Below, piece by piece: positions 10,369 to 17,621 of a DNA stretch of 38,779 bases. Position numbers and translations under genes: made by a program. Position 1 is the first letter of the stretch. Each line of letters opens with the position of its first letter. The notes below the pieces were generated by a model. The model made no database searches and was not told the DNA's origin. It saw only the letters and a program-made list of their open reading frames with translations. Source of the DNA: Wenzhouxiangella sp. XN79A (lineage in GTDB: Bacteria > Pseudomonadota > Gammaproteobacteria > Xanthomonadales > Wenzhouxiangellaceae); assembly GCF_012272825.1 (NCBI RefSeq), contig NZ_JAAWWS010000150.1, positions 16,520-55,298 of the forward strand, written 5' to 3'.

Positions 10369-11511
10369 CTAGTGACCGGCTTTCGCCCATTCTTCCTGCT
10401 GGCCCTGGCCCACGCGCTCATCGCCATCGGTCTGTGGGCTGCGATGCTCGGCGGCGTGCTGCCGACCGGGCTGAATCGTTCCGTGCTCTGGCATGCACAC
10501 GAAATGCTGTACGGCTTCGCCCCGGCGGTGGTGGCCGGCTTCCTGCTCACCGCCGTGCCGCACTGGACCGGAACTCGCTCGCTCGGGGGATGGCCGCTGG
10601 CCGGCCTGGCCGTGCTCTGGCTGCTCGGTCGCATCGGCGCCTGGAACGGCGCGACCCCGCCCTCCCCGTTCGGGCCGGCCGAACTCCTCGCGCTGGCGTT
10701 CCTGCCGGTCCTGGCCGCGACCGTTGCCGTGCCGATCCTGCGGACCCGCAACCGAAGGAACTACGGCATCCCGGCCCTGGTGCTCGCCCTGTTCGCCGGC
10801 CAGCTGCTGTTCCTTGTCGGACACCGGCCCGCACAGGCCGGCACGCTGACCCTGGATGCCTACCTCGTGTTGATGCTGGTCATCGGCGGGCGGATCACGC
10901 CGCTGTTCACCCGCAATGCGCTGCAGCGCGCGGGCCGGCGCAGCGACGACATCGGCGCGCCGGCCGGTCTAGACCGTATTGCCCTGGCCGCGGTGCTGGC
11001 CACGCTGGCCCTGGCCCATCTCGACGCGCCGCTGCGCTGGGTCGCGATCGCCGCGCTGGCCGCCGGCGCGCTGCAGCTGGTCCGCCTGCCGTTCTGGCAG
11101 GGCCACCGCGCACTGGCCGATCCGCTGGTCGCCGTGCTTCACCTGGGCCACGCTTGGATCGCCGCCACCTTCCTGCTGCGGGGCTACGCGCTGCTCGACC
11201 CCGGCATTCCGAACCGGGCCTGGATCCATGCCGCCGGCATCGGCGCCATGGGCACGCTGATTCTCGGCGTGATGACCCGGGTCACGCTCGGCCACACCGG
11301 ACGGCCGCTGGTCGTTCCCCGAACCGCATGGCTTGCACTGGCCGCGATCACCGCTGCCGCACTCGCCCGGGTCGGGGTCGCCGTCACATTGCTGCCGCGC
11401 TCGCCCTGGCTCGAGCTCTCGGCCGCGGCCTGGGTCCTGGCCTTCGCGCTGTTCGGGCTATTCTGCACCGGTAAACTGCTGACCGAACGGGTCGACGGCC
11501 GACCCGGCTGA
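10342..11511 (+). CDS. nnrS: NnrS family heme/copper membrane protein
   Basis: A roughly 380-389-residue polytopic inner-membrane protein of the NnrS family, which protects against nitrosative stress and is usually controlled by NO-responsive regulators. Recognised from TGFRPFFLLALAHA at the N-terminus, LWHAHEMLYGFAPAVVAGFLLTAVPHWTG (conserved HxHE) and GGRITPLFTRNAL, with about twelve hydrophobic helices. The start is uncertain: GTG 10342 lies inside the inserted element and GTG 10372 just after it, and neither has a good ribosome site. Before the insertion it would have been ATG 10094, overlapping the DUF454 stop. It lies 12 bp before nsrR. The gene body is intact, but expression may be altered. 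Confidence 0.9.
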   Translation: MSPDLPHGPLVTGFRPFFLLALAHALIAIGLWAAMLGGVLPTGLNRSVLWHAHEMLYGFAPAVVAGFLLTAVPHWTGTRSLGGWPLAGLAVLWLLGRIGAWNGATPPSPFGPAELLALAFLPVLAATVAVPILRTRNRRNYGIPALVLALFAGQLLFLVGHRPAQAGTLTLDAYLVLMLVIGGRITPLFTRNALQRAGRRSDDIGAPAGLDRIALAAVLATLALAHLDAPLRWVAIAALAAGALQLVRLPFWQGHRALADPLVAVLHLGHAWIAATFLLRGYALLDPGIPNRAWIHAAGIGAMGTLILGVMTRVTLGHTGRPLVVPRTAWLALAAITAAALARVGVAVTLLPRSPWLELSAAAWVLAFALFGLFCTGKLLTERVDGRPG

Positions 11512-11523
11512 TCGGAGACCGCC

Positions 11524-11970
11524 TTGCGCCTCACCCAGTACACCGATTTCTCGCTCCGCGTACTCCTCTATCTCGCCCTTCACCCCGGCGAACGTTGCCG
11601 CATCCGCGACATCGCCGAGGCCTACGGAATCTCCAGAAACCACCTGATGAAGGTCGTCCAGCAGCTTGCCTCCCTGGGCTTCATCCGCTCCGTTCGCGGC
11701 GCTGGCGGCGGGCTGGTGCTGGAGCGCGACCCGGCCTCGATCCGGATCGGCGATGTGGTCGCGCAGATGGAACCGGACTTCGGCATGGTCGAATGCATGC
11801 GACCCGGCAACGACTGCGTGATTACCCCGTCCTGCGGTCTCCCGCCGATCCTGGCTCGTGCCACGCGCGCCTACCTCGACGTCCTCAGGGGCTACACCCT
11901 GGCCGACCTGCTGCGCGAACCGGAGCGCGACGGCATGAAGCGTTTGTTGACGGTCGGACCGGCAGCATGA
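11524..11970 (+). CDS. nsrR: Rrf2-family nitric oxide sensor repressor NsrR
   Basis: A 148-residue Rrf2 regulator. Winged helix-turn-helix at about 1-65 (MRLTQYTDFSLRVLLYLAL, RIRDIAEAYGISRNHLMKVV). It has three cysteines at about 91, 98 and 104 (ECMRPGNDC, then TPSC) spaced as in the NsrR iron-sulfur cluster site; IscR and other Rrf2 members have different spacing. NO destroys the cluster and releases DNA. The start is a TTG at 11524 with GGAG seven bases upstream; the MRLTQYTDF beginning is characteristic. It is last in the DUF454-nnrS-nsrR operon, and candidate operators at 9650 and 22708 fit its role. Confidence 0.93.
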   Translation: MRLTQYTDFSLRVLLYLALHPGERCRIRDIAEAYGISRNHLMKVVQQLASLGFIRSVRGAGGGLVLERDPASIRIGDVVAQMEPDFGMVECMRPGNDCVITPSCGLPPILARATRAYLDVLRGYTLADLLREPERDGMKRLLTVGPAA

Positions 11971-11994
11971 CGAGTGCGGATGCCGCCGCCCGCA

Positions 11995-12939
11995 TCAGCC
12001 CGCGAAACGCAGCACCGCCAGCAGGCTGACGACCGACGTCGCCAGCCACAGCACCAGCCCCTGCGCGAACGGCCGCCAGCCGACACGAGACAGCAGTTCG
12101 CGCGAAAGCCCCGCCCCGATCAGGAACAACACCAGCACCAGGCCTTGGCGGGCAAGCAGGTTCAGCAGGTCGAACAGCCCCTCGAGCGAGGGCAACAGGG
12201 AGCGCGCGGCCGCAGCGAGCACGAACAGCCCGATGAACAGCGGCGGCCTGAAGCCGGCCAGCCGCGACTGCCCGTCATCGCGCGCAACGAGCAGGGCGAA
12301 GACCAGCACCACCGGCAGGATCCACAGCGCCCGGGCCAGCTTCAGCACCGTGGCTTCGGCCAGCGCTTGCGGCCCGTAGGCCGAGGCCGCACCGACCACC
12401 GAGCTGGTGTCGTGAATGGCAATCGCCGCCCACACCGCGAACTGGTGCTCGGTCAGGTCCAGCAGGCGTCCGGTGACCGGAAACACGTACAGCGCAACGG
12501 CATTGAGCACGAACACGCAGGCCATCGCGGTCGAGATCGCCTCCGGCTTCGCCCGCAGCACCGGCGCCACGGCCGCGATCGCGCTGCCGCCGCAGATCGC
12601 CGTGCCCGACGCGACCAGCCGGCCGGCGTCGTCCTCGACCCGAAAGGCCCGCGCCAGCGCAAGCCCGGCGCCCAGGATCAGCACCACGCCGATGCCGGTC
12701 AGCCAGAGCCCGGTCGCACCGGTCGCCAGCACCTCGGAGATCGACAGGCCGAAACCGAGACCGACCACGCAGGCCTTCAGCAGCTGGCCCGAGATCGTGC
12801 CGGTCTGTTTCGCGAACGGATTGCCGAGCAGTAGCCCGAACACCGCGCCCAGCGCCAGGCCGACCGGGGCCGTCAGCCACGGCAGCAGCGTGGCCGCGGC
12901 GGCGAGTACGAACAGGGCACGGAGGACGGTAGGCGACAT
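11995..12939 (-). CDS. yeiH: YeiH/UPF0324 family membrane protein (putative sulfate exporter)
   Basis: A 314-residue integral membrane protein with about ten helices, of the YeiH/UPF0324 family. Diagnostic: GLGFGLSISEVL, GTAICGGSAIAAVAPVL at about 130-147, and IAIHDTSSVVGAA. The family is annotated as sulfate exporters on limited evidence. The start at 12939 (MSPTVLRALF) leads straight into the first helix. It converges on nsrR with only 24 bp between stops; no terminator is evident there. Confidence 0.9.
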   Translation of the reverse strand: MSPTVLRALFVLAAAATLLPWLTAPVGLALGAVFGLLLGNPFAKQTGTISGQLLKACVVGLGFGLSISEVLATGATGLWLTGIGVVLILGAGLALARAFRVEDDAGRLVASGTAICGGSAIAAVAPVLRAKPEAISTAMACVFVLNAVALYVFPVTGRLLDLTEHQFAVWAAIAIHDTSSVVGAASAYGPQALAEATVLKLARALWILPVVLVFALLVARDDGQSRLAGFRPPLFIGLFVLAAAARSLLPSLEGLFDLLNLLARQGLVLVLFLIGAGLSRELLSRVGWRPFAQGLVLWLATSVVSLLAVLRFAG

Positions 12940-13064
12940 TCGGATCGAGGTCCGGGGGACGAGCGTAGATTGTATCCGGGCCGCCGGTGCCCATCCCACG
13001 GTCCCGGCGCGACTTGATGACGGTTTGTTAGGGTGGAAAGTGAACTCGCATCAAGGAACCGTCC

Positions 13065-13490
13065 ATGAAACGTTCTGCATCCGCACAATGGAAAGGTAAT
13101 CTCGAAGACGGTCAGGGCACGCTGACCACCGACAGCGGCGTGCTGACCTCCATGCCCTATTCGTTCGGCACCCGCTTCAAGGACGAGAAGGGCACCAACC
13201 CCGAGGAGCTGATCGGTGCGGCCCACGCGGGCTGCTTCTCCATGGCGCTGTCGATGATCCTCGGGGAGGAGGATTTCACCGCCGAGCGCATCGACACGAA
13301 GGCCGCGGTGCAGCTCGACGAGGTCGACGGCGGCTTCGCCATCACCAAAGTGCACCTGCACTGCCGCGCCGCTGTCCCCGGCGCAAGCGCGGAGCAGTTC
13401 GAGGAAGCCGCGGAGGCCGCCAAGGCCAACTGCCCGGTCTCGAAGCTGCTGACCGCCGAGATCTCGATGGACGCCGCGCTGGAAGGCTGA
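13065..13490 (+). CDS. osmC: OsmC family peroxiredoxin
   Basis: A 141-residue OsmC/Ohr-type hydroperoxide reductase. The two redox cysteines are visible in HAGCFSMAL (Cys about 57) and ANCPVSKLL (Cys about 123), with an N-terminal ASAQWKGNLEDGQGTL strand typical of OsmC rather than Ohr. It reduces organic hydroperoxides in the cytoplasm with thiol donors. An AAGGA site lies eight bases before the ATG. It is monocistronic, with its own 125-bp upstream region shared divergently with yeiH. Confidence 0.94.
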   Translation: MKRSASAQWKGNLEDGQGTLTTDSGVLTSMPYSFGTRFKDEKGTNPEELIGAAHAGCFSMALSMILGEEDFTAERIDTKAAVQLDEVDGGFAITKVHLHCRAAVPGASAEQFEEAAEAAKANCPVSKLLTAEISMDAALEG

Positions 13491-13586
13491 TTCTGCCGAC
13501 CTGCTCACTTTCCGGCCCCGGCGGCCGTTGCGCCGCCGGGATTCGGCCGGCATGATGGCCGGAAACCGCACCGGCCGAACCGTTCG

Positions 13587-13958
13587 ATGAATCCACTGCG
13601 AACGACCGCCTTCCTCGCTACGGCCGACGCCGAGCGCGCCAGAGCGTTCTACGTCGATCGACTCCACGCCGAACTCGTCGAAGACACGCCGTTCTCGCTG
13701 GTGATGCGGATCGGCGGCACGCTGCTGCGGATCCAGAAGGTCGAGCAGGTGTTGGCCCCACCCTACACGTCGCTGGGCTGGCAGGTCGACGACCTGGCGG
13801 CCGAAGTCCGGGCGCTTCGCGAACGAGGCGTGGACTTCGAACGGTTCGAAGGCATGGGACAGGACGATGCCGGCATCTGGATCGCGCCCGACGGCGCGAA
13901 GATCGCATGGTTCCGTGACCCCGATGGGCAGCTCCTGTCGCTTGACCAGCAACCCTGA
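13587..13958 (+). CDS. VOC (glyoxalase/bleomycin-resistance fold) protein
   Basis: A 123-residue single-domain member of the vicinal oxygen chelate superfamily: N-terminal FLATADAERARAFYVDRLHAELVED and C-terminal IAPDGAKIAWFRDPDGQLLSL, the usual paired beta-alpha-beta-beta-beta modules. Subfamily and substrate cannot be read from the sequence. It is followed by the convergent GNAT gene only 9 bp away. Confidence 0.85.
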   Translation: MNPLRTTAFLATADAERARAFYVDRLHAELVEDTPFSLVMRIGGTLLRIQKVEQVLAPPYTSLGWQVDDLAAEVRALRERGVDFERFEGMGQDDAGIWIAPDGAKIAWFRDPDGQLLSLDQQP

Positions 13959-13967
13959 TTCAAGCCC

Positions 13968-14438
13968 TCAGATCGTCCGCGTCATGAACACACTGTCGTC
14001 GTGCGGGGGCAGGTCGGCGAAGGCCTCGCAGACTTCGAACCCGTTGCGCGCGTAGAACCCGCGGGCGGCGTCGAAGTAGTCCGAAGCACCGGTTTCCAGG
14101 CTCAGGCGCGTCATGCCATTTGCCCTTGCGATTCCGACCAGGCGGTCGAGCAGCGCGCATCCGATGCCCTGTCCGCGCGCGTCGTCGGCAACGAACATCG
14201 ATTTCAGTTCGCCGTGGGTGGCGTCGATCGTCCGTAGCGCACCGACCGCGACCGGCCGGCCGTTCTGCCAGATCGCGCGGACATCGATGTCCGAGTCCCG
14301 CAATGCGTCGAGGTCCAGCGCATGGCCCTGACGGCATCGGGCGTTGGAGAGTGCTCGCTCGGTGTGGGAGGCGAGGAGGTGCTGGATGCGGGGATCGGTG
14401 AGGTCGGCTTCGAAGAACTTCAGTTCGGGCTGACTCAT
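13968..14438 (-). CDS. GNAT family N-acetyltransferase
   Basis: A 156-residue GNAT enzyme. The acetyl-CoA pyrophosphate loop is seen in ARGQGIGCALLDRLV (R/Q-x-x-G-x-G/A) preceded by the strand GELKSMFVADD, and the C-terminal beta strand ends ARGFYARNGFEVCEAF. Its size and the DDSVFMTRTI end resemble the small YsnE/PhnO-like group. The substrate is unknown. The start at 14438 has GGAG seven bases upstream; in-frame sequence beyond it belongs to the tRNA-like repeat. This is the last chromosomal gene before the cassette region and probably marks the old left flank of the integration site. Confidence 0.9.
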   Translation of the reverse strand: MSQPELKFFEADLTDPRIQHLLASHTERALSNARCRQGHALDLDALRDSDIDVRAIWQNGRPVAVGALRTIDATHGELKSMFVADDARGQGIGCALLDRLVGIARANGMTRLSLETGASDYFDAARGFYARNGFEVCEAFADLPPHDDSVFMTRTI

Positions 14439-14579
14439 TGATTCGCTCCGCGCCAGGTGAGAGACGATTCTTGCACAGGGGCGACTAGGGCGATTGAATT
14501 GAGGTTCATCGTCTGCGTTGCTCGACCTGGGTTGGTCTAGGACAAGCTCAAGCCGCATCGCGCGCTCTGGCTCCGTTCG

Positions 14580-14668
14580 GCGCCCCCGGAAGGATGGCTG
14601 AAGCTGCGCTTCAGCGAGCTCGCGCCTTCGGCGCTCGGTTCGAACCTCCGACCGCCTGGTTCGTAGCC
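14580..14668. repeat. tRNA-like structured repeat R1 (left boundary copy)
   Basis: It reads CCCGGAAGGAT, then two hairpins (arms GCTGAAGC/GCTTCAGC and GCGCC/GGCGC), then 30 bases identical to the tRNA-Arg minus-strand copy through the anticodon loop. In effect it is a tRNA-Arg 3' half with about 44 bases inserted in the T-loop. Confidence 0.8.
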
Positions 14669-15113
14669 CATCATTCAATGGTGCAAATTCAAAGAGATAG
14701 GCCCGGGTTTTTTTCCTAGCCCCATCACACAACCCCTTGAAATTCAAAGGGCCTCAGCGCGATTTTCCCAACGTCAATACAGAACACAGCCCCTTCCTAT
14801 TTCGCCCCATCAGCACACGATGGGCCGGTAGTCTAGAAGTTTGAGGGTGGCACCAATACGCCGATCTGCATCTTTCAAGTCTGGATAGTGGCGACCAGAT
14901 CACGACGAGTTTTCTCGATCGACTCCAACAGTCCAAGAACTGTAAATAACTTCAGATTGACCACGCTTATTCGCTAGTGCTAGCTTTCAAAGACAGGCTT
15001 GGCAAGCCTGAGTGTGGGCGGGTTTGCGGCGGCCTGCATTTGCAGGTGCATCCAGTAGAACTACCTGTGGAGTCCTGCCCTTCTGGGGGTTTCTGACCGA
15101 TGGAGGTAGGGGA
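14669..15113. other. Gene-free left end of cassette 1
   Basis: About 445 bp of lower G+C than the flanking chromosome. Short frames here (for example on the minus strand at 14754-14936) have no ribosome site or recognisable product. An AT-rich stretch at about 14930-14990 may hold the promoter for the gene at 15114; I see no clear operator. Confidence 0.5.
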
Positions 15114-15851
15114 ATGCGTCGTGCTATTTCGATTGCTTTCGTAATATTTGGACTTCTAGCAACAGCTCATCTCTCTGCGGATGAGCAATGCCCTAAGACT
15201 TGGGAAAGTTGGTGTTGGCAGAGTTGCCCCACTGAAGGAACTCATAAACCCATAACTGCGCATGGTTGGCCCCCGCTCACTTGCTTTCGCTGTACGCCAA
15301 GGTGCCAGAACTTCTTTCTCGCAAGTGACCCGGCTGACGATCCAGAAGCTTTCTGGATCGAATTGGACCTGGAACGATCAGCGGACCAACTAGACGCTCT
15401 TACCGAACTCGGCCCGGCACATCTTCTACTCACGCTCACAAGAATGGCTTTTGTTTGTGAAGAGGGAGAGCTTTGTACGGCGAAGGGAAAAACTTTCGCC
15501 AAGCTCGATCGATCCTTGGGGCGCGGGCTTGTCCAACGTGTGCGCCTGGAAGATCAGCCTGAGTTGACCCGAAGGGGCTTAGTGACCGAGTTCTTGGGCT
15601 CATCTGTCCCCGCTGAACAGTTTGATCCCGAGTTAAAGAACTACTTTGAGACTCGCGCCGAAGTGCTTTCGATGAACAACAAGAGCGCTACTATCCTGCT
15701 TTCCACAGTTGAAAAGAACGTGTCTGGTGCCGAGTGGTATGCACCTGCCGCGTCAGATGTGGTCATGGAGTTGGAGATCCTATCGGCTGATGAATCTCGG
15801 CCAGAAGCAGAGTATGTTGCTGAGATCAAGCGGATTTATCCTCGAGAGTGA
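15114..15851 (+). CDS. Secreted protein of unknown function, cysteine-rich N-terminus
   Basis: A 245-residue protein, not recognised. The signal peptide is at about 1-22 (MRRAISIAFVIFGLLATAHLSA). The mature N-terminus has a compact cluster of cysteines (CPKTWESWCWQSCP, CFRCTPRCQNF) that could form disulfides or bind metal; a further pair lies in VCEEGELC. The rest is an acidic alpha/beta region with no motif I know. The start at 15114 has GGAGG nine bases upstream. It ends 19 bp before a strong hairpin terminator. Codon use is clearly less G+C-rich than in chromosomal neighbours, fitting acquisition with cassette 1. It probably acts in the periplasm or outside the cell. Confidence 0.8.
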   Translation: MRRAISIAFVIFGLLATAHLSADEQCPKTWESWCWQSCPTEGTHKPITAHGWPPLTCFRCTPRCQNFFLASDPADDPEAFWIELDLERSADQLDALTELGPAHLLLTLTRMAFVCEEGELCTAKGKTFAKLDRSLGRGLVQRVRLEDQPELTRRGLVTEFLGSSVPAEQFDPELKNYFETRAEVLSMNNKSATILLSTVEKNVSGAEWYAPAASDVVMELEILSADESRPEAEYVAEIKRIYPRE

Positions 15852-15869
15852 ACTCGTCGCACGCGTTCA

Positions 15870-15897
15870 TAGAAGCCCGCCAGGCGGCGGGCTTCTA
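15870..15897. terminator. Terminator hairpin between convergent cassette genes
   Basis: A perfect 12-bp stem, TAGAAGCCCGCC with GGCGGGCTTCTA, around a four-base loop. It stands between the stop codons of the secreted-protein gene (+) and the small gene at 15903 (-) and could serve both; the T tract is weak. Confidence 0.7.
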
Positions 15898-15902
15898 TGT
15901 TC

Positions 15903-16172
15903 CTATCGTTTTCCCATTCGAGCGGCCCATGACGGCTCCAGCTTCACCCACTTGGCCAGCAGGTAGATGCCGGTCCTGTTCGAACTGGGCGTGAGGCCGG
16001 CCAGCGGAATCCAGAGCTGGTCGCCGCCATCCTTCACCAGCACCGCCTTTTCGGTAGTCCGCACGACCTCAAGCTGCGCACAGTGCTCGTCCCACTGACA
16101 CAGCTTCGGATAGGCCACCCGGCTGATCCTAACGACCTCGCCGGGGCTGAACTGGCTCGGATGGGCGTGCAT
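15903..16172 (-). CDS. Small cassette protein A1 (second gene of the A/B module)
   Basis: An 89-residue basic protein, function unknown. The core VVRTTEKAVLVKDGGDQLWIPLAGLTP resembles the short beta-barrel segments ending in WIP that occur in small proteins of phages and plasmids. It continues with SSNRTGIYLLAKWV. It starts two bases after the stop of gene B1, so the two are translated from one message. A homologue lies in cassette 2 at 20244-20543, with about the same sequence up to LAKWV and then a different C-terminus. The paired small genes suggest an accessory module such as toxin-antitoxin or a regulatory pair, but nothing in the sequence proves it. Confidence 0.72.
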   Translation of the reverse strand: MHAHPSQFSPGEVVRISRVAYPKLCQWDEHCAQLEVVRTTEKAVLVKDGGDQLWIPLAGLTPSSNRTGIYLLAKWVKLEPSWAARMGKR

Positions 16173-16174
16173 GC

Positions 16175-16462
16175 CTACGGTAGCTCCAGGACGACGATCT
16201 CGTCGGCGTCGAACACCTGCCCGGCGTGGTGTCCGATTTCGGGCTGATTGGTGATCAGTCCGAACACCGCCGACTCGACGTCGACCCACTCGCCGGTGTC
16301 GCGCGGGATGATCATGACCGGCCGGCTGATGCCGGCGCGCTTCAGAAAGCGAGGCCAGGTGAGTGCGGTGGTCGAGGACGGGGTGATCAGGTCGGCTTCC
16401 TGCCGCTTGCGAAGGCTGACGCGCAGCTCGACGAGGCGATCGCGCAGCGCCGCGAAGGGCAC
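16175..16462 (-). CDS. Small cassette protein B1 (first gene of the A/B module)
   Basis: A 95-residue protein if started at the GTG at 16462, the start whose sequence is conserved in cassette 2. The frame is open further upstream into repeat R2, so a longer form is possible. Not recognised. It has a charged helix (RDRLVELRVSLRKRQEADLI), then TALTWPRFLKRAGISRPVMIIPRD and an acidic tail EWVDVESAVFGLITNQPEIG...DEIVVLELP. Repeat R2 lies immediately upstream, and the 40 bases joining gene and repeat are identical in both cassettes, so gene pair and repeat move or duplicate as one unit. Confidence 0.6.
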   Translation of the reverse strand: MPFAALRDRLVELRVSLRKRQEADLITPSSTTALTWPRFLKRAGISRPVMIIPRDTGEWVDVESAVFGLITNQPEIGHHAGQVFDADEIVVLELP

Positions 16463-16545
16463 CTGGGCGTCCGACCGCTCGACAAGGCTGGGATCGACAT
16501 AGCGCGTGCGCCAGTCGGTGTCGCGATGACTTCCCCGGCTCCGTC

Positions 16546-16646
16546 TGGCGCGCCCGGAAGGATGGCGGCTGCGCAGCGAGCTCGGCCCGGAGGGCCTCGG
16601 TTCGAACCGACTTGTGATGGTCGGAGGTTCGATCCCTTCCGGGCGC
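16546..16646. repeat. tRNA-like structured repeat R2
   Basis: Begins TGGCGCGCCCGGAAGGAT, the exact complement of the tRNA-Arg 3' end including encoded CCA. Then come hairpin 1 (GCTGCGCAGC), hairpin 2 (GGCCC/GGGCC, loop GGA), TTCGAACC, and a T-arm-like half ending CCTTCCGGGCGC. It is followed by a terminator-like stem (CCCCGC/GCGGGG) at about 16659-16677. Confidence 0.8.
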
Positions 16647-16688
16647 TTCAACGAAAACGCCCCGCGCGAGGCGGGGTGTTCCGACTCG

Positions 16689-16819
16689 ATGCGCGAGGGG
16701 TCGTCTCACTGCTCAGGCGCGGGGATTTGCGATCGATCGACCCACAGGCGTGGCTGCACCACGTCGAGGACACGAGAGCGAGCAAAGCGCAGCGGATGGG
16801 CGGTGAGACGGCGCCGCAG
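16689..16819. repeat. Inter-repeat spacer X1 (duplicated as X2)
   Basis: A 131-bp non-coding segment between R2 and R3, highly similar to 17172-17302 between R4 and R5. It has its own dyad, CGTCTCAC near the left end and GTGAGACG near the right end, and contains GATTTGCGATCGATCGACCC. Confidence 0.78.
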
Positions 16820-16821
16820 CC

Positions 16822-16921
16822 GGGCCCGGAAGGATGGCTGTCGCTGCGCTTCAGCGAGCTCGGCTTCGCCTCGGTTCGAACCGATTGTTGATTTGTCGGA
16901 GGTTCGAACCCTTCCGGGTGC
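16822..16921. repeat. tRNA-like structured repeat R3
   Basis: Same plan as R2. Hairpin 1 has mixed arms (GCTGTCGC with GCTTCAGC, 6 of 8 paired), as if recombined from two repeat types. Hairpin 2 is the short GGC-TTC-GCC form. It ends CCTTCCGGGTGC and is followed by a decayed terminator stem. Confidence 0.78.
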
Positions 16922-17010
16922 TTCAACGAAAACGCCCCGCACTTGTCGGGATAGGGATTGGTCGGGGCTTCTCGCGTGGGGAGTAAACGACCGCTCGCTC
17001 GGCTCCGATC

Positions 17011-17116
17011 GGCGCGCCCGGAAGGATGGCTCGCGCGTTGCGCTCGCGAGCTCGGCACGGAGGGCCTCGGTTCGAAGCAACTTGTGATTGTCGGAGGTTC
17101 GAACCCTTCCGGGCGC
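17011..17116. repeat. tRNA-like structured repeat R4
   Basis: Begins GGCGCGCCCGGAAGGAT and ends CCTTCCGGGCGC. Hairpin 1 pairs GCTCGCG with CGCGAGC; hairpin 2 is GGCAC/GGGCC with one mismatch, loop GGA. It is followed by ACAAGAGAAAAC, a diverged copy of the tRNA terminator. Confidence 0.78.
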
Positions 17117-17171
17117 ACAAGAGAAAACGTCCCGCGCTTGGCGGAATTTGCCAGCTGAGAAATCGGTATCA

Positions 17172-17302
17172 ATGCGCGAGGGGTCGTCTCACTGTCCAGC
17201 CGGTGCGATTTGCGATCGATCGACCCGGAGGCGTGACTGCGCCACGTCGAGGACGCGAGAGCGAGCAAAGCGCCGCGGATGGGCGGTGAGACGGCGCCGC
17301 AG
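17172..17302. repeat. Inter-repeat spacer X2 (copy of X1)
   Basis: A 131-bp copy of 16689-16819 with scattered substitutions. The CGTCTCAC/GTGAGACG dyad and the GATCGATCGACCC core are conserved. No coding potential is visible. Confidence 0.78.
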
Positions 17303-17305
17303 CAA

Positions 17306-17399
17306 GCGCCCGGAAGGATGGCTGTCGCTGCGCGACAGCGAGCTCGCGCCGGAGGCGCTCGGTTCGAACCGATTGTTGATTTGTCGGAGGTTCGTAGCC
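17306..17399. repeat. tRNA-like structured repeat R5 (junction between cassettes)
   Basis: Hairpin 1 is perfect with arms GCTGTCGC/GCGACAGC; hairpin 2 is GCGCC/GGCGC, loop GGA. Instead of the T-arm 3' side, the sequence leaves at GGTTCG and becomes GGTTCGTAGCC, the anticodon-loop core. This marks the boundary of cassettes 1 and 2. Confidence 0.8.
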
Positions 17400-17405
17400 A
17401 AAGCT

Positions 17406-17621
17406 TCAACTCAGGATATTCAGACTCTTAGGGCCGTCAATTTTCCCTTCGATTGACACTAAACGCTTGATTCTAAACATCCCAAAAACATATTTTCTCT
17501 CGCCGTTAGCAGACAACGGAAACAATCGCTTTAACCAAGCGACCCGCATTACGATCTTTTTGCGAATGTTCCGCCACGCAGACCCTCCTTCTGCCCTGCG
17601 GGCAATCTCAACGCGATTCAT
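17406..17621 (-). CDS. Small basic protein, possibly coupled to the upstream secreted-protein gene
   Basis: A 71-codon frame whose ATG overlaps the stop of the gene at 17618 (ATGA), the classic arrangement for translational coupling. The product is basic (many Arg and Lys: WRNIRKKIVMRVAWLKRLF) without a clear membrane segment or known motif. It ends seven bases short of the cassette junction core. It could be a real partner of the secreted protein or chance; no homologue is seen in the window. Confidence 0.4.
   Translation of the reverse strand: MNRVEIARRAEGGSAWRNIRKKIVMRVAWLKRLFPLSANGERKYVFGMFRIKRLVSIEGKIDGPKSLNILS

Noticed and set aside
10094-10372. A 92-codon gene between DUF454 and nnrS
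   Set aside because: It starts at the ancestral nnrS ATG and then reads entirely through the MITE-like element, ending at its right-hand CTAG.
13499-13586. A terminator after osmC
   Set aside because: GC-rich dyads are present (CCGGC / GCCGG repeats) but no T tract follows either strand, so I did not annotate it.
16546-17399. A CRISPR array
   Set aside because: Repeat units are about 100 bp, structured and divergent, spacers are unequal and partly duplicated, and no cas genes are present. The 30-bp units at 73-670 are contiguous tandem repeats without unique spacers.
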